DNA of 64,000 bases from Carnimonas bestiolae (GTDB lineage: Bacteria > Pseudomonadota > Gammaproteobacteria > Pseudomonadales > Halomonadaceae), in the NCBI RefSeq assembly GCF_051251125.1, contig NZ_JBPCZL010000006.1. One strand, given 5' to 3'. Position numbers and translations under genes: made by a program. Position 1 is the first letter of the stretch, and the number at the start of each line of letters is the position of its first letter. The notes under the pieces are model-generated. The model did not search any database. It was given only the letters and a program-made list of their open reading frames with translations, and was not told the origin of the DNA. Positions 24,028-32,933 of this stretch are shown in pieces.

Positions 24028-25884
24028 TCAGTGGCCATGCAGTGCAGCATGAATTTGGCCGGCCAGTTGTGCACTAACGCCAGGTACCTTAGCGAGATCG
24101 TCGCGGCTGGCCTCTTTCACGCCCTGCAAGCCACCAAAATAGCGCAGCAGCTCACGGCGTCGTTTGGGGCCAACGCCCTGTATCTCCTGCAATGTCGACG
24201 TACGGCGCGCTTTATCGCGGCGCTGACGATGACCAGTAATGGCAAAACGATGGGATTCGTCGCGAATATGCTGGAGCAGGTGTAGCGCGGGCGAGGTCGC
24301 ATCGACCTCAATGCTGTGCTCGGGCGTTTCAAGGTAGAGCGTTTCGAGTCCCGCCTTGCGTGTCACGCCCTTGGCAACGCCCATTACCTTCATCGGGCCA
24401 ATTCCGTCAATTTCTGCCAGCGCCTCACGGGCCATGTTCAGCTGTCCTTTACCGCCGTCGATCACCAGCAGGTCAGGGCGCTTGGCATCTTCTGACACAA
24501 TCCGCTTGTAGCGGCGCTGAAGCGCCTGTCGCATGGCAGCATAGTCGTCGCCGGCGGCCACGCCTTCGATATTAAAACGGCGATAGTCGGATTTCAGCGG
24601 GCCGTTTTGATCGAACACCACGCAGGACGCTACCGTCGCTTCACCGTGGCTATGGCTAATGTCGAAGCACTCAAGCCGCGTTGGCACGTCATCCAGTTGG
24701 AGAAGATCGCGCAGTGCGATGAAGCGTTCCATGATGCGCTGCTGGTTGGCCAGCTCCGAGGCAAGGTGCTGGTTGGCATTGGTGATCGCCAACTGCTGCC
24801 ACTGCGCGCGATGGCCGCGTACCTGATGGGTGAGGCGTACCGCACGCCCGGCTTGCGCTCCAAGCGCCTGCTGCAGAGTGCTGCTATCGTCAACCGGCTC
24901 ACTGGTAATGATTTCATGGGGAATCTTGCGCTCACCGCCAATGTAGTACTGTGCGATGGTGCCGCCGAGCAGTTCGCTTTGGTTGACGTCCAAACCGTTG
25001 CGCGGCGTAAAGTGCTGGCTGCCCATAACGCGTCCCTGGCGCACCGTCATCAGTGTGATAACGAAGCCGCCCGGCCGCTGCACATAGGCGAATACGTCGG
25101 CATCGCCTTCCTGCACTTCTACGGTTTGCTGGGTTTGCAAATGCCGTAACTGCTGGATTTGATCGCGTAGCCAGGCAGCCTTTTCGAACTCCATGGCAGC
25201 AGCGGCATTTTCCATGTCGTGGCTAAGCTGCGCAGTTACCTCTTCGCTCTTTCCTTCCAGACACTTGGTCGCATTATCGAGATCGCGGCGATAGTCGTCG
25301 CGGCTAATCAGGTCAACGCAGGGCGCACTGCAACGGCCAATCTGGTATTGCAGACAGGGCCGCGAGCGGTTGGCGAAGAAGCTGTCCTTGCAATTGCGCA
25401 AGCGGAAAATCTTTTGGATCAGCGATAGGCTCTCACGTACCGCCAGCGAACTGGTGAACGGCCCGAAATAGCGGCCATCGCTGCGTTTTTGGCGCACACG
25501 ACGAAACTCCAGCGCTGGGTAGGGGTGCTTGTCGCTGAGATAGATATAAGGGTACGACTTATCGTCGCGCAGCAGGATGTTATAAGGCGGGCGATGCGCC
25601 TTGATCAGCGTTTGCTCAAGAATCAGTGCTTCGGTTTCATTATTGGTATAAGTAACCTGAATATCACGAATGCGACGCACCAACGCCTGGGTTTTTACAT
25701 TAAGGCCGGTCGGCCGGAAGTAGCTCGACAGGCGCGCGCGCAAACGCTTGGCCTTACCCACATAGATGATCTCTTGCTGCTCGTTGTACATGACATACAC
25801 GCCCGGCGCTTGCTGAACATGCTTCAGAAAAGCGCTGGCGTTAAAGTGTTCATGCTGACAGCGGGTTGCAGAGGTGTTTGCCAA
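24028..25884 (-). CDS. uvrC: UvrABC excinuclease subunit C
   Basis: UvrC makes both incisions around a DNA lesion after UvrB loading in nucleotide excision repair. The 618-residue product has the N-terminal GIY-YIG nuclease (GVYVMYNEQQEIIYVGKAKR, about residues 28-47), a cysteine cluster region (CLQYQIGRCSAPC near 155), and a UVR segment near 210. The RNase H-like second nuclease follows (RLECFDISHSHGE near 408 and LLVIDGGKGQLN near 470), with tandem HhH at the end (EIQGVGPKRRRELLRYFGG). The start is TTG with GAGG 6 nt upstream; there is no in-frame ATG before the GIY-YIG domain. Confidence 0.96.
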   Translation of the reverse strand: MANTSATRCQHEHFNASAFLKHVQQAPGVYVMYNEQQEIIYVGKAKRLRARLSSYFRPTGLNVKTQALVRRIRDIQVTYTNNETEALILEQTLIKAHRPPYNILLRDDKSYPYIYLSDKHPYPALEFRRVRQKRSDGRYFGPFTSSLAVRESLSLIQKIFRLRNCKDSFFANRSRPCLQYQIGRCSAPCVDLISRDDYRRDLDNATKCLEGKSEEVTAQLSHDMENAAAAMEFEKAAWLRDQIQQLRHLQTQQTVEVQEGDADVFAYVQRPGGFVITLMTVRQGRVMGSQHFTPRNGLDVNQSELLGGTIAQYYIGGERKIPHEIITSEPVDDSSTLQQALGAQAGRAVRLTHQVRGHRAQWQQLAITNANQHLASELANQQRIMERFIALRDLLQLDDVPTRLECFDISHSHGEATVASCVVFDQNGPLKSDYRRFNIEGVAAGDDYAAMRQALQRRYKRIVSEDAKRPDLLVIDGGKGQLNMAREALAEIDGIGPMKVMGVAKGVTRKAGLETLYLETPEHSIEVDATSPALHLLQHIRDESHRFAITGHRQRRDKARRTSTLQEIQGVGPKRRRELLRYFGGLQGVKEASRDDLAKVPGVSAQLAGQIHAALHGH

Positions 25885-25996
25885 GAGAAGCCTCGAGCGT
25901 TAAGCGACGATGGAGCAAATATGAGGTCGGCCTGCAGTTTATCAAATTGCGTTGGTCGATTAAGAACAGAATTGGTGATGTGGGCGCAGGAATTTC

Positions 25997-26023
25997 TTGA
26001 CCTTTCAACGCGTTGGTTATAAA
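25997..26023 (+). promoter_or_regulatory. Promoter of tRNA-Ala
   Basis: TTGACC (25997-26002) is followed 15 bp later by TATAAA, or 17 bp later by TAAAGT, then by a GC-rich ACGCCCC discriminator. tRNA-Ala starts at 26040. Good sigma-70 tRNA promoter. Confidence 0.75.
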
Positions 26024-26039
26024 GTACGCCCCACGTTAA

Positions 26040-26115
26040 GGGGCCTTAGCTCAGCTGGGAGAGCGCAACACTGGCAGTGTTGAGGTCAGCGGTTCGATCC
26101 CGCTAGGCTCCACCA
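26040..26115 (+). tRNA. tRNA-Ala (anticodon GGC)
   Basis: The 76-nt cloverleaf includes CCA: acceptor GGGGCCT/AGGCTCC (one G-U pair), anticodon stem CAACA/TGTTG around CTGGCAG, T loop TTCGATC. The G-U pair at position 3-70 is the alanine identity element. Confidence 0.97.
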
Positions 26116-26121
26116 AATTTT

Positions 26122-26158
26122 AGCCCGCATGCCGTTCAGGTGTGCGGGTTTTCTTTTT
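26122..26158 (+). terminator. Terminator of tRNA-Ala
   Basis: CCCGCA (26124-26129) pairs with TGCGGG (26143-26148), followed by TTTTCTTTTT. It lies 8 nt after the tRNA. Confidence 0.75.
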
Positions 26159-26378
26159 GTCTCCACCGACGTAGCAGCCATGCCCATGTTTTCTGGTCGA
26201 CGTTCGCCATGGCGTGGTTTTCGCTGCACGAATTTCGCTTAAAAAAGCCTTTTTGCCTTGAAAGCTGCCCCGACACACCTCATTCTTAATCCCATAGGAT
26301 GATGGCGTAGTGCGCTACGCGGTCAGTTAGCAGGCGGTTTCTTCGAAAGCGCCGGGCAACCCGCAAAGGATTTCTACC

Positions 26379-26723
26379 ATGAGCTCCACCATTGATACGA
26401 TCAAGCAGCAGATCAGTGAGAACCCGATTCTGCTTTACATGAAGGGCACCCCGCAGTTTCCGCAGTGCGGCTTCTCGGCGCAAACGGTGCAGGCGGTAAT
26501 GGCGTGCGGCGAGCGTTTTGCCTTCGTGAATATTCTGGAAAATCCCGAGATTCGTACCGAGCTGAAAACCTTCGCCAACTGGCCGACCTTCCCTCAGCTA
26601 TGGGTAAACGGCGAACTGGTTGGCGGTGCGGATATCGTTATCGAGATGTATCAGAACGGCGAGCTTGAGCCACTGATCAAGGAAGCCGCCGCGGCAAACG
26701 CCACTGAAGAGGGCGATAGCTAA
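26379..26723 (+). CDS. grxD: Monothiol glutaredoxin Grx4/GrxD
   Basis: This 114-residue monothiol glutaredoxin has the CGFS active site (FPQCGFSAQT, Cys at about residue 29). Proteins of this type carry and transfer [2Fe-2S] clusters, often with BolA, rather than reduce disulfides. Other family marks are LLYMKGTPQFPQ, NWPTFPQLWVNGELVGG near residue 66, and GGADIVIEMYQNGEL. The length is typical. It stands alone and shares a terminator with rnt. Confidence 0.96.
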   Translation: MSSTIDTIKQQISENPILLYMKGTPQFPQCGFSAQTVQAVMACGERFAFVNILENPEIRTELKTFANWPTFPQLWVNGELVGGADIVIEMYQNGELEPLIKEAAAANATEEGDS

Positions 26724-26755
26724 GCAATCTTTGCGCTATCCTCTTGGCGGTAAAG

Positions 26756-26792
26756 CAAAAAGGCCACTCGCGTTACACGAGTGGCCTTTTTT
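26756..26792. terminator. Bidirectional terminator between grxD and rnt
   Basis: AGGCCACTCG and CGAGTGGCCT form a 10-bp stem with 7-nt loop. It is flanked by AAAAA on the left and TTTTTT on the right, so it works in both directions for the converging grxD and rnt genes. Confidence 0.93.
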
Positions 26793-26810
26793 ATGAGCGG
26801 CGTGGGCCCT

Positions 26811-27485
26811 TTACTCCTCTTCTTGTGCTTCCATGGCTTGCTCGCGCAGTGTCAGCTCCCAGCCGCCTAGATCGCGATAGCGGTTGATGATCGAGCAGAA
26901 CAGTGTGGCGGTGCGCTCGGCGTCGTAGCCCGCGCTGTGCGCATTTTGCTGATCGAAGGGAATGCCGGCCGCCTGACACGCGCGCGCCAGCACGGTTTGC
27001 CCGTAGGCAAGCGCCGACAGCGAAGCGGTATCAAGGCTTGAGAACGGGTGGAACGGATTGCGCTTGATAACGCAGCGCTCGATTGCCGCATTCAGAAAGC
27101 CGTGATCGAAGGCAGCGTTATGTCCGACCAGAATTGCGCGGGTGCAGTCGTGGGATTTGATGGCCTTGCGCACCTGCTTGAACAACTCGCCGAGTGCTTC
27201 CGACTCGCTAACAGCGGCCTGCTGACGCAGCGGGCTGTCGAGCCGAATACCCGTGAAATCGAGCGCTGACTGCTCAACGTTGGCCCCTTCAAACGGCGTA
27301 ATATGAGCGCTGAAGTGCTGATCGGGCACAAGCTGACCGTGCTCGTCCATGGTCACGAGCGTAGCGCCGATTTCGAGAAGCGCATCCTGGCGTGGATTGA
27401 AGCCGCCGGTTTCCACGTCGATCACGACGGGTAGATAGCCACGAAAGCGCTGGCTCATCAGGGTTGCCACGCTCGCTTGTGTCAT
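26811..27485 (-). CDS. rnt: Ribonuclease T
   Basis: RNase T trims 3' ends of tRNAs and other stable RNAs. The 224-residue DEDDh exonuclease has ExoI VVIDVETGGFNP (D-x-E), ExoII LVGHNAAFDHGFLNAA near residue 118, and ExoIII HSAGYDAERTATLF near 182. The chosen ATG has GGAG 8 nt upstream; a frame starting four codons earlier is less likely. It converges with grxD. The overall sequence is close to the Pseudomonas/E. coli proteins. Confidence 0.94.
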   Translation of the reverse strand: MTQASVATLMSQRFRGYLPVVIDVETGGFNPRQDALLEIGATLVTMDEHGQLVPDQHFSAHITPFEGANVEQSALDFTGIRLDSPLRQQAAVSESEALGELFKQVRKAIKSHDCTRAILVGHNAAFDHGFLNAAIERCVIKRNPFHPFSSLDTASLSALAYGQTVLARACQAAGIPFDQQNAHSAGYDAERTATLFCSIINRYRDLGGWELTLREQAMEAQEEE

Positions 27486-27622
27486 GCAGAACTCCATTGC
27501 TTAGTATCGCGCAATCGGCGATAACGAGTGTTAGCGGCCATCTTATCATTGAGTGAGCGTTGTCGTCCTTCGCTTACCACGTTGGCCAACGCCATCTCTA
27601 TCAATTAGTCACAGGGGATAAC

Positions 27623-27931
27623 GTGATCAAACGGTGGTTTTCACGCTGGAGCAAGTCCGATAACGGCGCCTCGACGCACGCGGCACCGGCATTCGAGCAT
27701 AAGGGCCATGAGATTATTGCCGCACCTGAAAAGGTGGCGGGGCAGTATCGCGTTAGCGGAGTCATTCGCAGGACGCTGCCCGACGGTCGCTATCAGCAGG
27801 TGGCCTTCGAGCGCTCCGATACCTTGCCTGCCTTGCAAGGCTGTATCGAGCTAACCCAGGACAAGGCGGTGCGCTATATCGATGACATGGGCGAGCAAAT
27901 ATTTGCCGACGTTCCGGTTGAGCATGGCTAA
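27623..27931 (+). CDS. HlyU-family protein
   Basis: This 102-residue protein matches the HlyU-associated family (named from a Vibrio annotation): an N-terminal basic amphipathic stretch VIKRWFSRWSK, then EHKGHEIIAAPEKVAGQYRV, and a final half with KAVRYIDDMGEQIF. The function is uncertain; it is not the winged-helix HlyU regulator. The GTG at 27623 with AGGGGATAAC upstream is preferred over an earlier ATG at 27560, because homologues start with this basic stretch. It overlaps the SulP gene by 8 nt. Confidence 0.75.
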   Translation: MIKRWFSRWSKSDNGASTHAAPAFEHKGHEIIAAPEKVAGQYRVSGVIRRTLPDGRYQQVAFERSDTLPALQGCIELTQDKAVRYIDDMGEQIFADVPVEHG

Positions 27932-29654
27932 GGATCGCGCCGAAGGAGAAGTGCCTGGCCGTTTTCCGGGCATTATACGATGGCGTTCGCTAAGCACCAG
28001 CGAACGCATTGCCGACGTGGTAGCAGGGCTGATTATCGCTGCGCTGCTGGTGCCGCAGGCAATGGCCTATGCGGGCTTGGCGGGGCTGCCGCCGCAAATG
28101 GGGCTATACAGCGCGGTGTTGCCGCTATTGGCCTATGCACTGTTCGGCAGCAGTCGAGTTGTGTCGATGGGGCCAATGGCACTCTCCGCGCTGCTGGTGG
28201 GCAGTACGTTACAGCACAGCGGGCTTGCGCCTTCGCAGCTAACGGCGGCGGCCAGCACGCTGGCGTTGCTGGTCGGCGGTTGGCTGCTGCTGTTTTATGC
28301 GCTGCGGTTGGGCCGTTTGATCGACTTCGTTAGTCCCGCTGTGATGCAGGGCTTCACCGTGGCCTCAGCGCTGATGATCATGCTGTCTCAGATGGGGGAT
28401 TGGCTGGGGCTGGAAGGTGCGCGGGGCGACCTGATCGATCAGCTGGTGGGGCTGTGGCAGCAATTGCCTGAACTGAATATTGGCATCGCATTGGTCGGTG
28501 TCGTGGCGCTGCTGCTGCTGTGGATGGTGAAACGCTGGCTGCCCACGGCGCTGTTGGCTCTCAAGGTACCGTCTACCGTCGCGCAACTGTTAGGGCGCTG
28601 CGGGCCGGCTATTCTGATGGTGCTGGCCATCGCCGCAATGCAGGTGTGGGCGCTGCCGATGGCGAAGGTGGGCAGCATTCCGGCGGGGCTGCCGTCGCTG
28701 GCGCTACCGCTGCTCTCGTGGTCGGCAGTTAGCGCCTTGCTGCTGCCCGCGCTCGGTATTGCGCTGGTGAACTACGTGAGCGCGGTGTCGGTGTCCGAGG
28801 CGCTGGCGGCGCGCAGCCGCGAAGCTACCTATCCGCTGCGCGAACTGTGGGTGCTGGGGCTGTGCAATCTGTTGGCGGCACTCAGCCGTGGTTTTCCTGT
28901 CACCAGTGGCTTGGGGCGTGCGGCGGTCAGTGAAACAGCAGGAGCAAGAACGCCGCTGTCATCGCTGTTTTCGGCGCTGGCGCTGATTGCGGTAATGGCG
29001 TGGCTGACGGGGCTGTTCGTTGATCTGCCGCGCGCTGTGCTGGCCGCAATTGTTATTCAGGCGGCGGCGGGATTGATGAGTTTTTCGTCGTTGGTGAGCT
29101 GTTGGCGCTATTCGCGTGCCGATGCCTGTGCGTGGCTGGCGGCTTTCGCTGGCGTGCTGTTATTCGGCGTGATGCCCGGCCTCGGCGTGGGGGTGGGGCT
29201 GTCGTTGGCGCTGCTGCTGGCGCGTAACAGTAAGCCCTACATCGATGAGATTGGTCGTTTGCCCGAAGGGGGCTTTCGCAACCCTGAGCGTTTTCAGGTA
29301 GATATTCCCGCCCATTTGCTGATGGTGCGCCCGGGTAGTGATCTCAACTTCGCTAACATGGGCGCGCTCGAGCGCTTCGTGAATACTCACCTTGCCCAGC
29401 GTCGCGATGTCGAACATGTGGTGCTGGTGATGTCAGGCGTGCTCTACATTGACGGTGCGGCGCTGGGGGCGCTGGAACGGCTGGATGATCGCTTGCACGG
29501 GCAGGGCATTACGCTGTGGCTGGCCGAGCTGCGCGCGCCCGTACGCGACCAGCTCAGCTCCACCGCCTTTCAGACAAGCCATCAGTCGCGCACGTTCTTT
29601 TCCGCCGAAGAAGCCTGGCAATATTTCGCCGTGCGTCGCTCGCTCTCATATTAA
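27924..29654 (+). CDS. SulP-family anion transporter (SLC26-like) with STAS domain
   Basis: This 576-residue inner-membrane transporter of the SulP family moves inorganic anions such as sulfate, bicarbonate or other small anions; the substrate cannot be told from sequence. It has the signature AALLVPQAMAYAGLAGLPPQ near residue 33, about 12 hydrophobic segments up to residue 430, and a cytoplasmic STAS domain (about 460-560) with VVLVMSGVLYIDGAALGALE. ATG at 27924 lies inside the end of the HlyU-like gene, suggesting coupled translation. An earlier in-frame ATG at 27882 is possible. Confidence 0.9.
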   Translation: MAKDRAEGEVPGRFPGIIRWRSLSTSERIADVVAGLIIAALLVPQAMAYAGLAGLPPQMGLYSAVLPLLAYALFGSSRVVSMGPMALSALLVGSTLQHSGLAPSQLTAAASTLALLVGGWLLLFYALRLGRLIDFVSPAVMQGFTVASALMIMLSQMGDWLGLEGARGDLIDQLVGLWQQLPELNIGIALVGVVALLLLWMVKRWLPTALLALKVPSTVAQLLGRCGPAILMVLAIAAMQVWALPMAKVGSIPAGLPSLALPLLSWSAVSALLLPALGIALVNYVSAVSVSEALAARSREATYPLRELWVLGLCNLLAALSRGFPVTSGLGRAAVSETAGARTPLSSLFSALALIAVMAWLTGLFVDLPRAVLAAIVIQAAAGLMSFSSLVSCWRYSRADACAWLAAFAGVLLFGVMPGLGVGVGLSLALLLARNSKPYIDEIGRLPEGGFRNPERFQVDIPAHLLMVRPGSDLNFANMGALERFVNTHLAQRRDVEHVVLVMSGVLYIDGAALGALERLDDRLHGQGITLWLAELRAPVRDQLSSTAFQTSHQSRTFFSAEEAWQYFAVRRSLSY

Positions 29655-29676
29655 TCGCTGATTGCCTTAGTGCCTG

Positions 29677-29704
29677 ATGGCGCTGCTATTTCCAGCAGCG
29701 CCAT
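29677..29704 (+). terminator. Perfect hairpin after the SulP gene
   Basis: ATGGCGCTGCT and AGCAGCGCCAT are perfect 11-bp inverted repeats with a 6-nt loop, 22 nt past the stop. No T-run follows (GCTCTCCTTG), so it may be a transcript-end stabiliser or a weak terminator. Confidence 0.5.
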
Positions 29705-29818
29705 GCTCTCCTTGTTATACCGTTATCTCGCCAATACGCCCACGTTTCTCTCTCCTGCCTTGAATAATAAAACGATAACTCTCAATCTGGCGGATGTTGT
29801 CAATTTCAAAGGTGATTT

Positions 29819-31264
29819 ATGGGGAAACACACGTTTGCACTGATTTGCACGCCGATTTTCGGATTTTTCATGCTGGCGCTAGGCAATGGTTTTCTAACCA
29901 CGCTAGTGCCGTTGAGACTGTCGGCGGCGGATTATTCGGTGCAAACGATTGGCTATGTGTCGGCCGCTTATTACGCGGGGCTGTGCGCTGGAGCGCTGAT
30001 TAACGAACGGCTGCTGATGCGGGCAGGGTATATCCGAGCCTATGCCTGTTTTTGCGCCATAGTAGCGGTGTCAGCGCTGATACAGGGCGTATCGCAGGAT
30101 ATTTATGTGTGGCTAGTGGTACGGCTGCTGTGTGGCTGGGCCACGGCAGGGGCCTTTCTGGTGATTGAAAGCTGGCTGCTAAGCATGGGCGACGCTAAAA
30201 CCCGTGGGCGTATCCTTGCGTTCTATATGGTCGCTTTTTATGGTGCGATGACGATAGGTCAGCTGCTGATCGGGCCGCTGAACACGCCTTTGGAAAGCAG
30301 CGACGCTCAGCTGCCGTTCATTTTCGCGGCGATGATAGCGGCGCTCTCGCTGGTGCCCATCACCATGATTCCGCGCAGCGCGCCACTGATTGAACAGCAA
30401 ACGCCGCTGCCGCCGTGGCAGCTGGCCAAAATTACGCCTACCGGCTCAGGCGGTGCCCTGGGGGCCGGTATCATGATGGGCGCTATCTACAGTGTCTTGC
30501 CGCTGTATCTGGACCATCTTGCCGGTGGCGCAGGCAGCATGGTGGGGATAATGATGGCCGTGGTGGTGGTCGGTGGCATGCTGCTGCAATACCCGATAGG
30601 ACTGTGGTCCGACCGTACCGACCGCCAGTGGGTATTGATTTGGCTGTCGGCGTTCCTGGTGGGGGCGTCAGCGCTGCTGCCGCTGCTGGCGCTTAATCAC
30701 TGGACGCTGGGCGTAGGGCTATTTGTATTCGGTGGTGCAGCCTTCGCGCTTTATCCCGTCACTATTAGTCATGCTGGCGACCGAGCGCCTGCCGGGGCCA
30801 TGGTAGGCATGGCGCAGGGAATGCTGTTCGTTAACTCGCTGGGCTCGGTACTGGCTGGGCCGCTGATCTCGCCATTAATGGAACGCATTGGCGATAACGG
30901 CTTCTTCGTAGGTTCAGGGCTGGTATTCCTGCTACTCATGCTGTTTTTCGGCTGGCGGCGTACCCATCGCTCAGCGCCCGAACCGGCCGCGCCTTTTCCG
31001 AGTATGCCAACGACTCCCCATGCGGCCACTCGCTGGGCGGGTACCGATGAATACTGGAGCGAAACCCAGCAGGCGCATGATGAGCGGGAAGCGCATCTTG
31101 AAGACGCCGAGCGTGAAAAGGCAGAAGACTGGGCGTGGGAGCGTGAGCAAGAAATGCTCAAAGAGGGGCGCACTGAAGAGGAGCTGCGCTTGGCGCGCGC
31201 CACCAATACTGAATCTGAAGGACTGCCGCGTCATAACGCCGACCGTGGCTATAGCGATCGCTGA
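29819..31264 (+). CDS. MFS transporter (YcaD-like) with long charged C-terminal tail
   Basis: This 481-residue product is a 12-helix major facilitator (about residues 8-380) with GNGFLTTLVPLRLS in the first helices, an RLLCGWATAGAFLVIESWL segment near residue 102, and LGAGIMMGAIYSVLPLYLD starting the second half. The layout resembles YcaD-type transporters of unknown substrate. The last 95 residues are hydrophilic and rich in Glu, Arg and Ala (EREAHLEDAEREKAEDWAWE), predicted to be a cytoplasmic helical tail absent from E. coli YcaD. AAAGGTG precedes the ATG. Confidence 0.82.
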   Translation: MGKHTFALICTPIFGFFMLALGNGFLTTLVPLRLSAADYSVQTIGYVSAAYYAGLCAGALINERLLMRAGYIRAYACFCAIVAVSALIQGVSQDIYVWLVVRLLCGWATAGAFLVIESWLLSMGDAKTRGRILAFYMVAFYGAMTIGQLLIGPLNTPLESSDAQLPFIFAAMIAALSLVPITMIPRSAPLIEQQTPLPPWQLAKITPTGSGGALGAGIMMGAIYSVLPLYLDHLAGGAGSMVGIMMAVVVVGGMLLQYPIGLWSDRTDRQWVLIWLSAFLVGASALLPLLALNHWTLGVGLFVFGGAAFALYPVTISHAGDRAPAGAMVGMAQGMLFVNSLGSVLAGPLISPLMERIGDNGFFVGSGLVFLLLMLFFGWRRTHRSAPEPAAPFPSMPTTPHAATRWAGTDEYWSETQQAHDEREAHLEDAEREKAEDWAWEREQEMLKEGRTEEELRLARATNTESEGLPRHNADRGYSDR

Positions 31265-31279
31265 GCGAGGCCGGCTGAC

Positions 31280-31915
31280 TTACACCTCAGTCTTCTCCTT
31301 GTACTCGCACAGGTCCTCGATAACGCAGCTGCCGCAGCGTGGCTTGCGCGCGATGCAGGTGTAGCGCCCCAGCAGGATTAGCCAGTGGTGGGCATCCTGC
31401 TTGAATTCGCGGGGCACTACCTTGAGCAGCTTACGCTCCACCTCATCGACGTTTTTGCCGGGGGCCAGGCGGGTGCGATTGGATACCCTGAAGATATGCG
31501 TATCGACGGCGATTGTTGGCTCGCCAAAGGCGGTATTGAGGATAACGTTAGCGGTTTTCCTGCCGACCCCGGGCAGTGCTTCCAGCGCTGCGCGCTGCGC
31601 TGGCACTTCGCCCTGATGGTCGCGAATCAACTGTTCACACATGGCGACCAGATTCTTCGCCTTGTTGTTGAACAGTCCAAGCGTTTTGATATGCGCCTTG
31701 ATGCCCTCAAGCCCAAGCGTTAGTAGCGTTTGCGGTGTATTGGCGACGGCAAACAGCTTGGCCGTCGCCTTATTCACGCCCACGTCGGTCGACTGCGCCG
31801 ACAGTGCGACTGCCACCAGCAGCTCAAACGGCGTGGTCCAGTTGAGCTCGGTAGTCGGGTGCGGATTGTCGGCGCGCAGGCGCTCGAATATCTGACGGCG
31901 TTTTTCGTTATTCAT
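31280..31915 (-). CDS. nth: Endonuclease III
   Basis: Nth is a DNA glycosylase/AP lyase that removes oxidised pyrimidines. The 211-residue product has the helix-hairpin-helix LPGVGRKTANVILNTAFG (catalytic Lys near residue 120), the catalytic Asp in VDTHIFRVSNR near 138, and a perfect C-x6-C-x2-C-x5-C [4Fe-4S] motif (CIARKPRCGSCVIEDLC) near the end. It starts 18 nt after rsxB, in the metG-rsxB-nth transcript. Confidence 0.97.
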   Translation of the reverse strand: MNNEKRRQIFERLRADNPHPTTELNWTTPFELLVAVALSAQSTDVGVNKATAKLFAVANTPQTLLTLGLEGIKAHIKTLGLFNNKAKNLVAMCEQLIRDHQGEVPAQRAALEALPGVGRKTANVILNTAFGEPTIAVDTHIFRVSNRTRLAPGKNVDEVERKLLKVVPREFKQDAHHWLILLGRYTCIARKPRCGSCVIEDLCEYKEKTEV

Positions 31916-31933
31916 GACGATGCCAAATCGAAA

Positions 31934-32929
31934 TCAATCAAGTGAAGGGCTCTGTTCCAGCGCCGCGCGCGCCGCCTGCTCGGTGCTGCGGGCCTGTTCG
32001 AGTGCCTGTTTAGCCGCGTCGATTTCATCAGGGCCTGCCTGGCGATAGCAGTGCTGTAGATGGCGTTCAGCGAGACGGCGACGCTGTTCGGCGGCGGCCA
32101 GAGCCATTTTTAGCTGGCGAGTCTGCTGAGGCACCGCGTGGGTGGACTGCTGTAGGTCGCTCAGTCGCTGCTCAAGTTCATGGCGTTTAGGATCTTCTGC
32201 GGCCAAGCGCGAGAGCTTGTGCTGAAGACGTGCGATCAGTGCGCTGTTGCGGCTGGATGAAGACGTCGCGGCGCCAGCGGTTGCGCCTGTCGTGGAAACC
32301 GTTGGCGAGCCGTCCGCTGGCGTGCCAGTGCTGGGTGTGACGGCGCTTGAATCAGCCTTGGCGGGTGACAGGCGTTGCTTTAAACGCGCCATGCGTTTGT
32401 CAGCAAGCGCTGCCTTGCGTGCCTCGAGGCGAGCGTTGCGTGCACGGTGGCGGGCTCGGCCGTTAGCGGCGCGCGCGTTGAGGTAACGCTGGCGGGCGAG
32501 TTCATCGTGCGCCGCCTGCCATTGAGGATGCGCAACAATATCGATGCAGTCGACCGGGCAGGGCTCAACGCACAGCTCGCAGCCAGTGCATTCTGCTTCG
32601 AGCACGCCATGCATCTGTTTGGCTGCTCCGACGATGGCATCCACCGGGCACGCCTGAATGCACTTGGTGCAGCCAATGCATTCATCTTCACGAATCACTG
32701 CCAACTGCGGCGCTTCGGCGGGCTGCTCCAATGCTTCGAGCGGCCGCTGTAACAGCTGCGCCAAGGTGTGCAGGGTAGTGTCGCCACCCGGCGGGCATTT
32801 GTTGATGGCCTCGCCGTCGGCAATGGCGGCCGCATAGGGCAAGCAGCCGCCGTGCCCGCATTTGCCGCACTGAGTCTGCGGTAATACGGCGTCGATCTGT
32901 TCGACCAGAATGGCGTTGGCGCTGCTCAT
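31934..32929 (-). CDS. rsxB: RsxB/RnfB-type iron-sulfur protein with long C-terminal extension
   Basis: RsxB carries electrons in the membrane Rnf/Rsx complex. This 331-residue version has the N-terminal 4Fe-4S domain CGKCGHGGCLPYAAAIADGE ending in CPPGG (residues about 18-50). Two ferredoxin motifs follow, CIGCTKCIQACPVDAI near 88 and CTGCELCVEPCPVDCI near 118. The N-terminal membrane helix of the E. coli protein is absent. After residue 140 comes an extension of about 190 residues, rich in Arg, Ala, Gln and Ser and predicted helical with a disordered centre. Usual family members have about 190 residues in total. The ATG lies 4 nt after the metG stop. No rsxA, C, D, G or E gene follows; nth is next. 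Confidence 0.88.
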   Translation of the reverse strand: MSSANAILVEQIDAVLPQTQCGKCGHGGCLPYAAAIADGEAINKCPPGGDTTLHTLAQLLQRPLEALEQPAEAPQLAVIREDECIGCTKCIQACPVDAIVGAAKQMHGVLEAECTGCELCVEPCPVDCIDIVAHPQWQAAHDELARQRYLNARAANGRARHRARNARLEARKAALADKRMARLKQRLSPAKADSSAVTPSTGTPADGSPTVSTTGATAGAATSSSSRNSALIARLQHKLSRLAAEDPKRHELEQRLSDLQQSTHAVPQQTRQLKMALAAAEQRRRLAERHLQHCYRQAGPDEIDAAKQALEQARSTEQAARAALEQSPSLD

Positions 32930-32933
32930 GCGA

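Noticed and set aside
23850..24077. Short plus-strand frame between pgsA and uvrC
   Set aside because: No ribosome-binding site, odd Cys/Arg composition, and it overlaps the end of uvrC.
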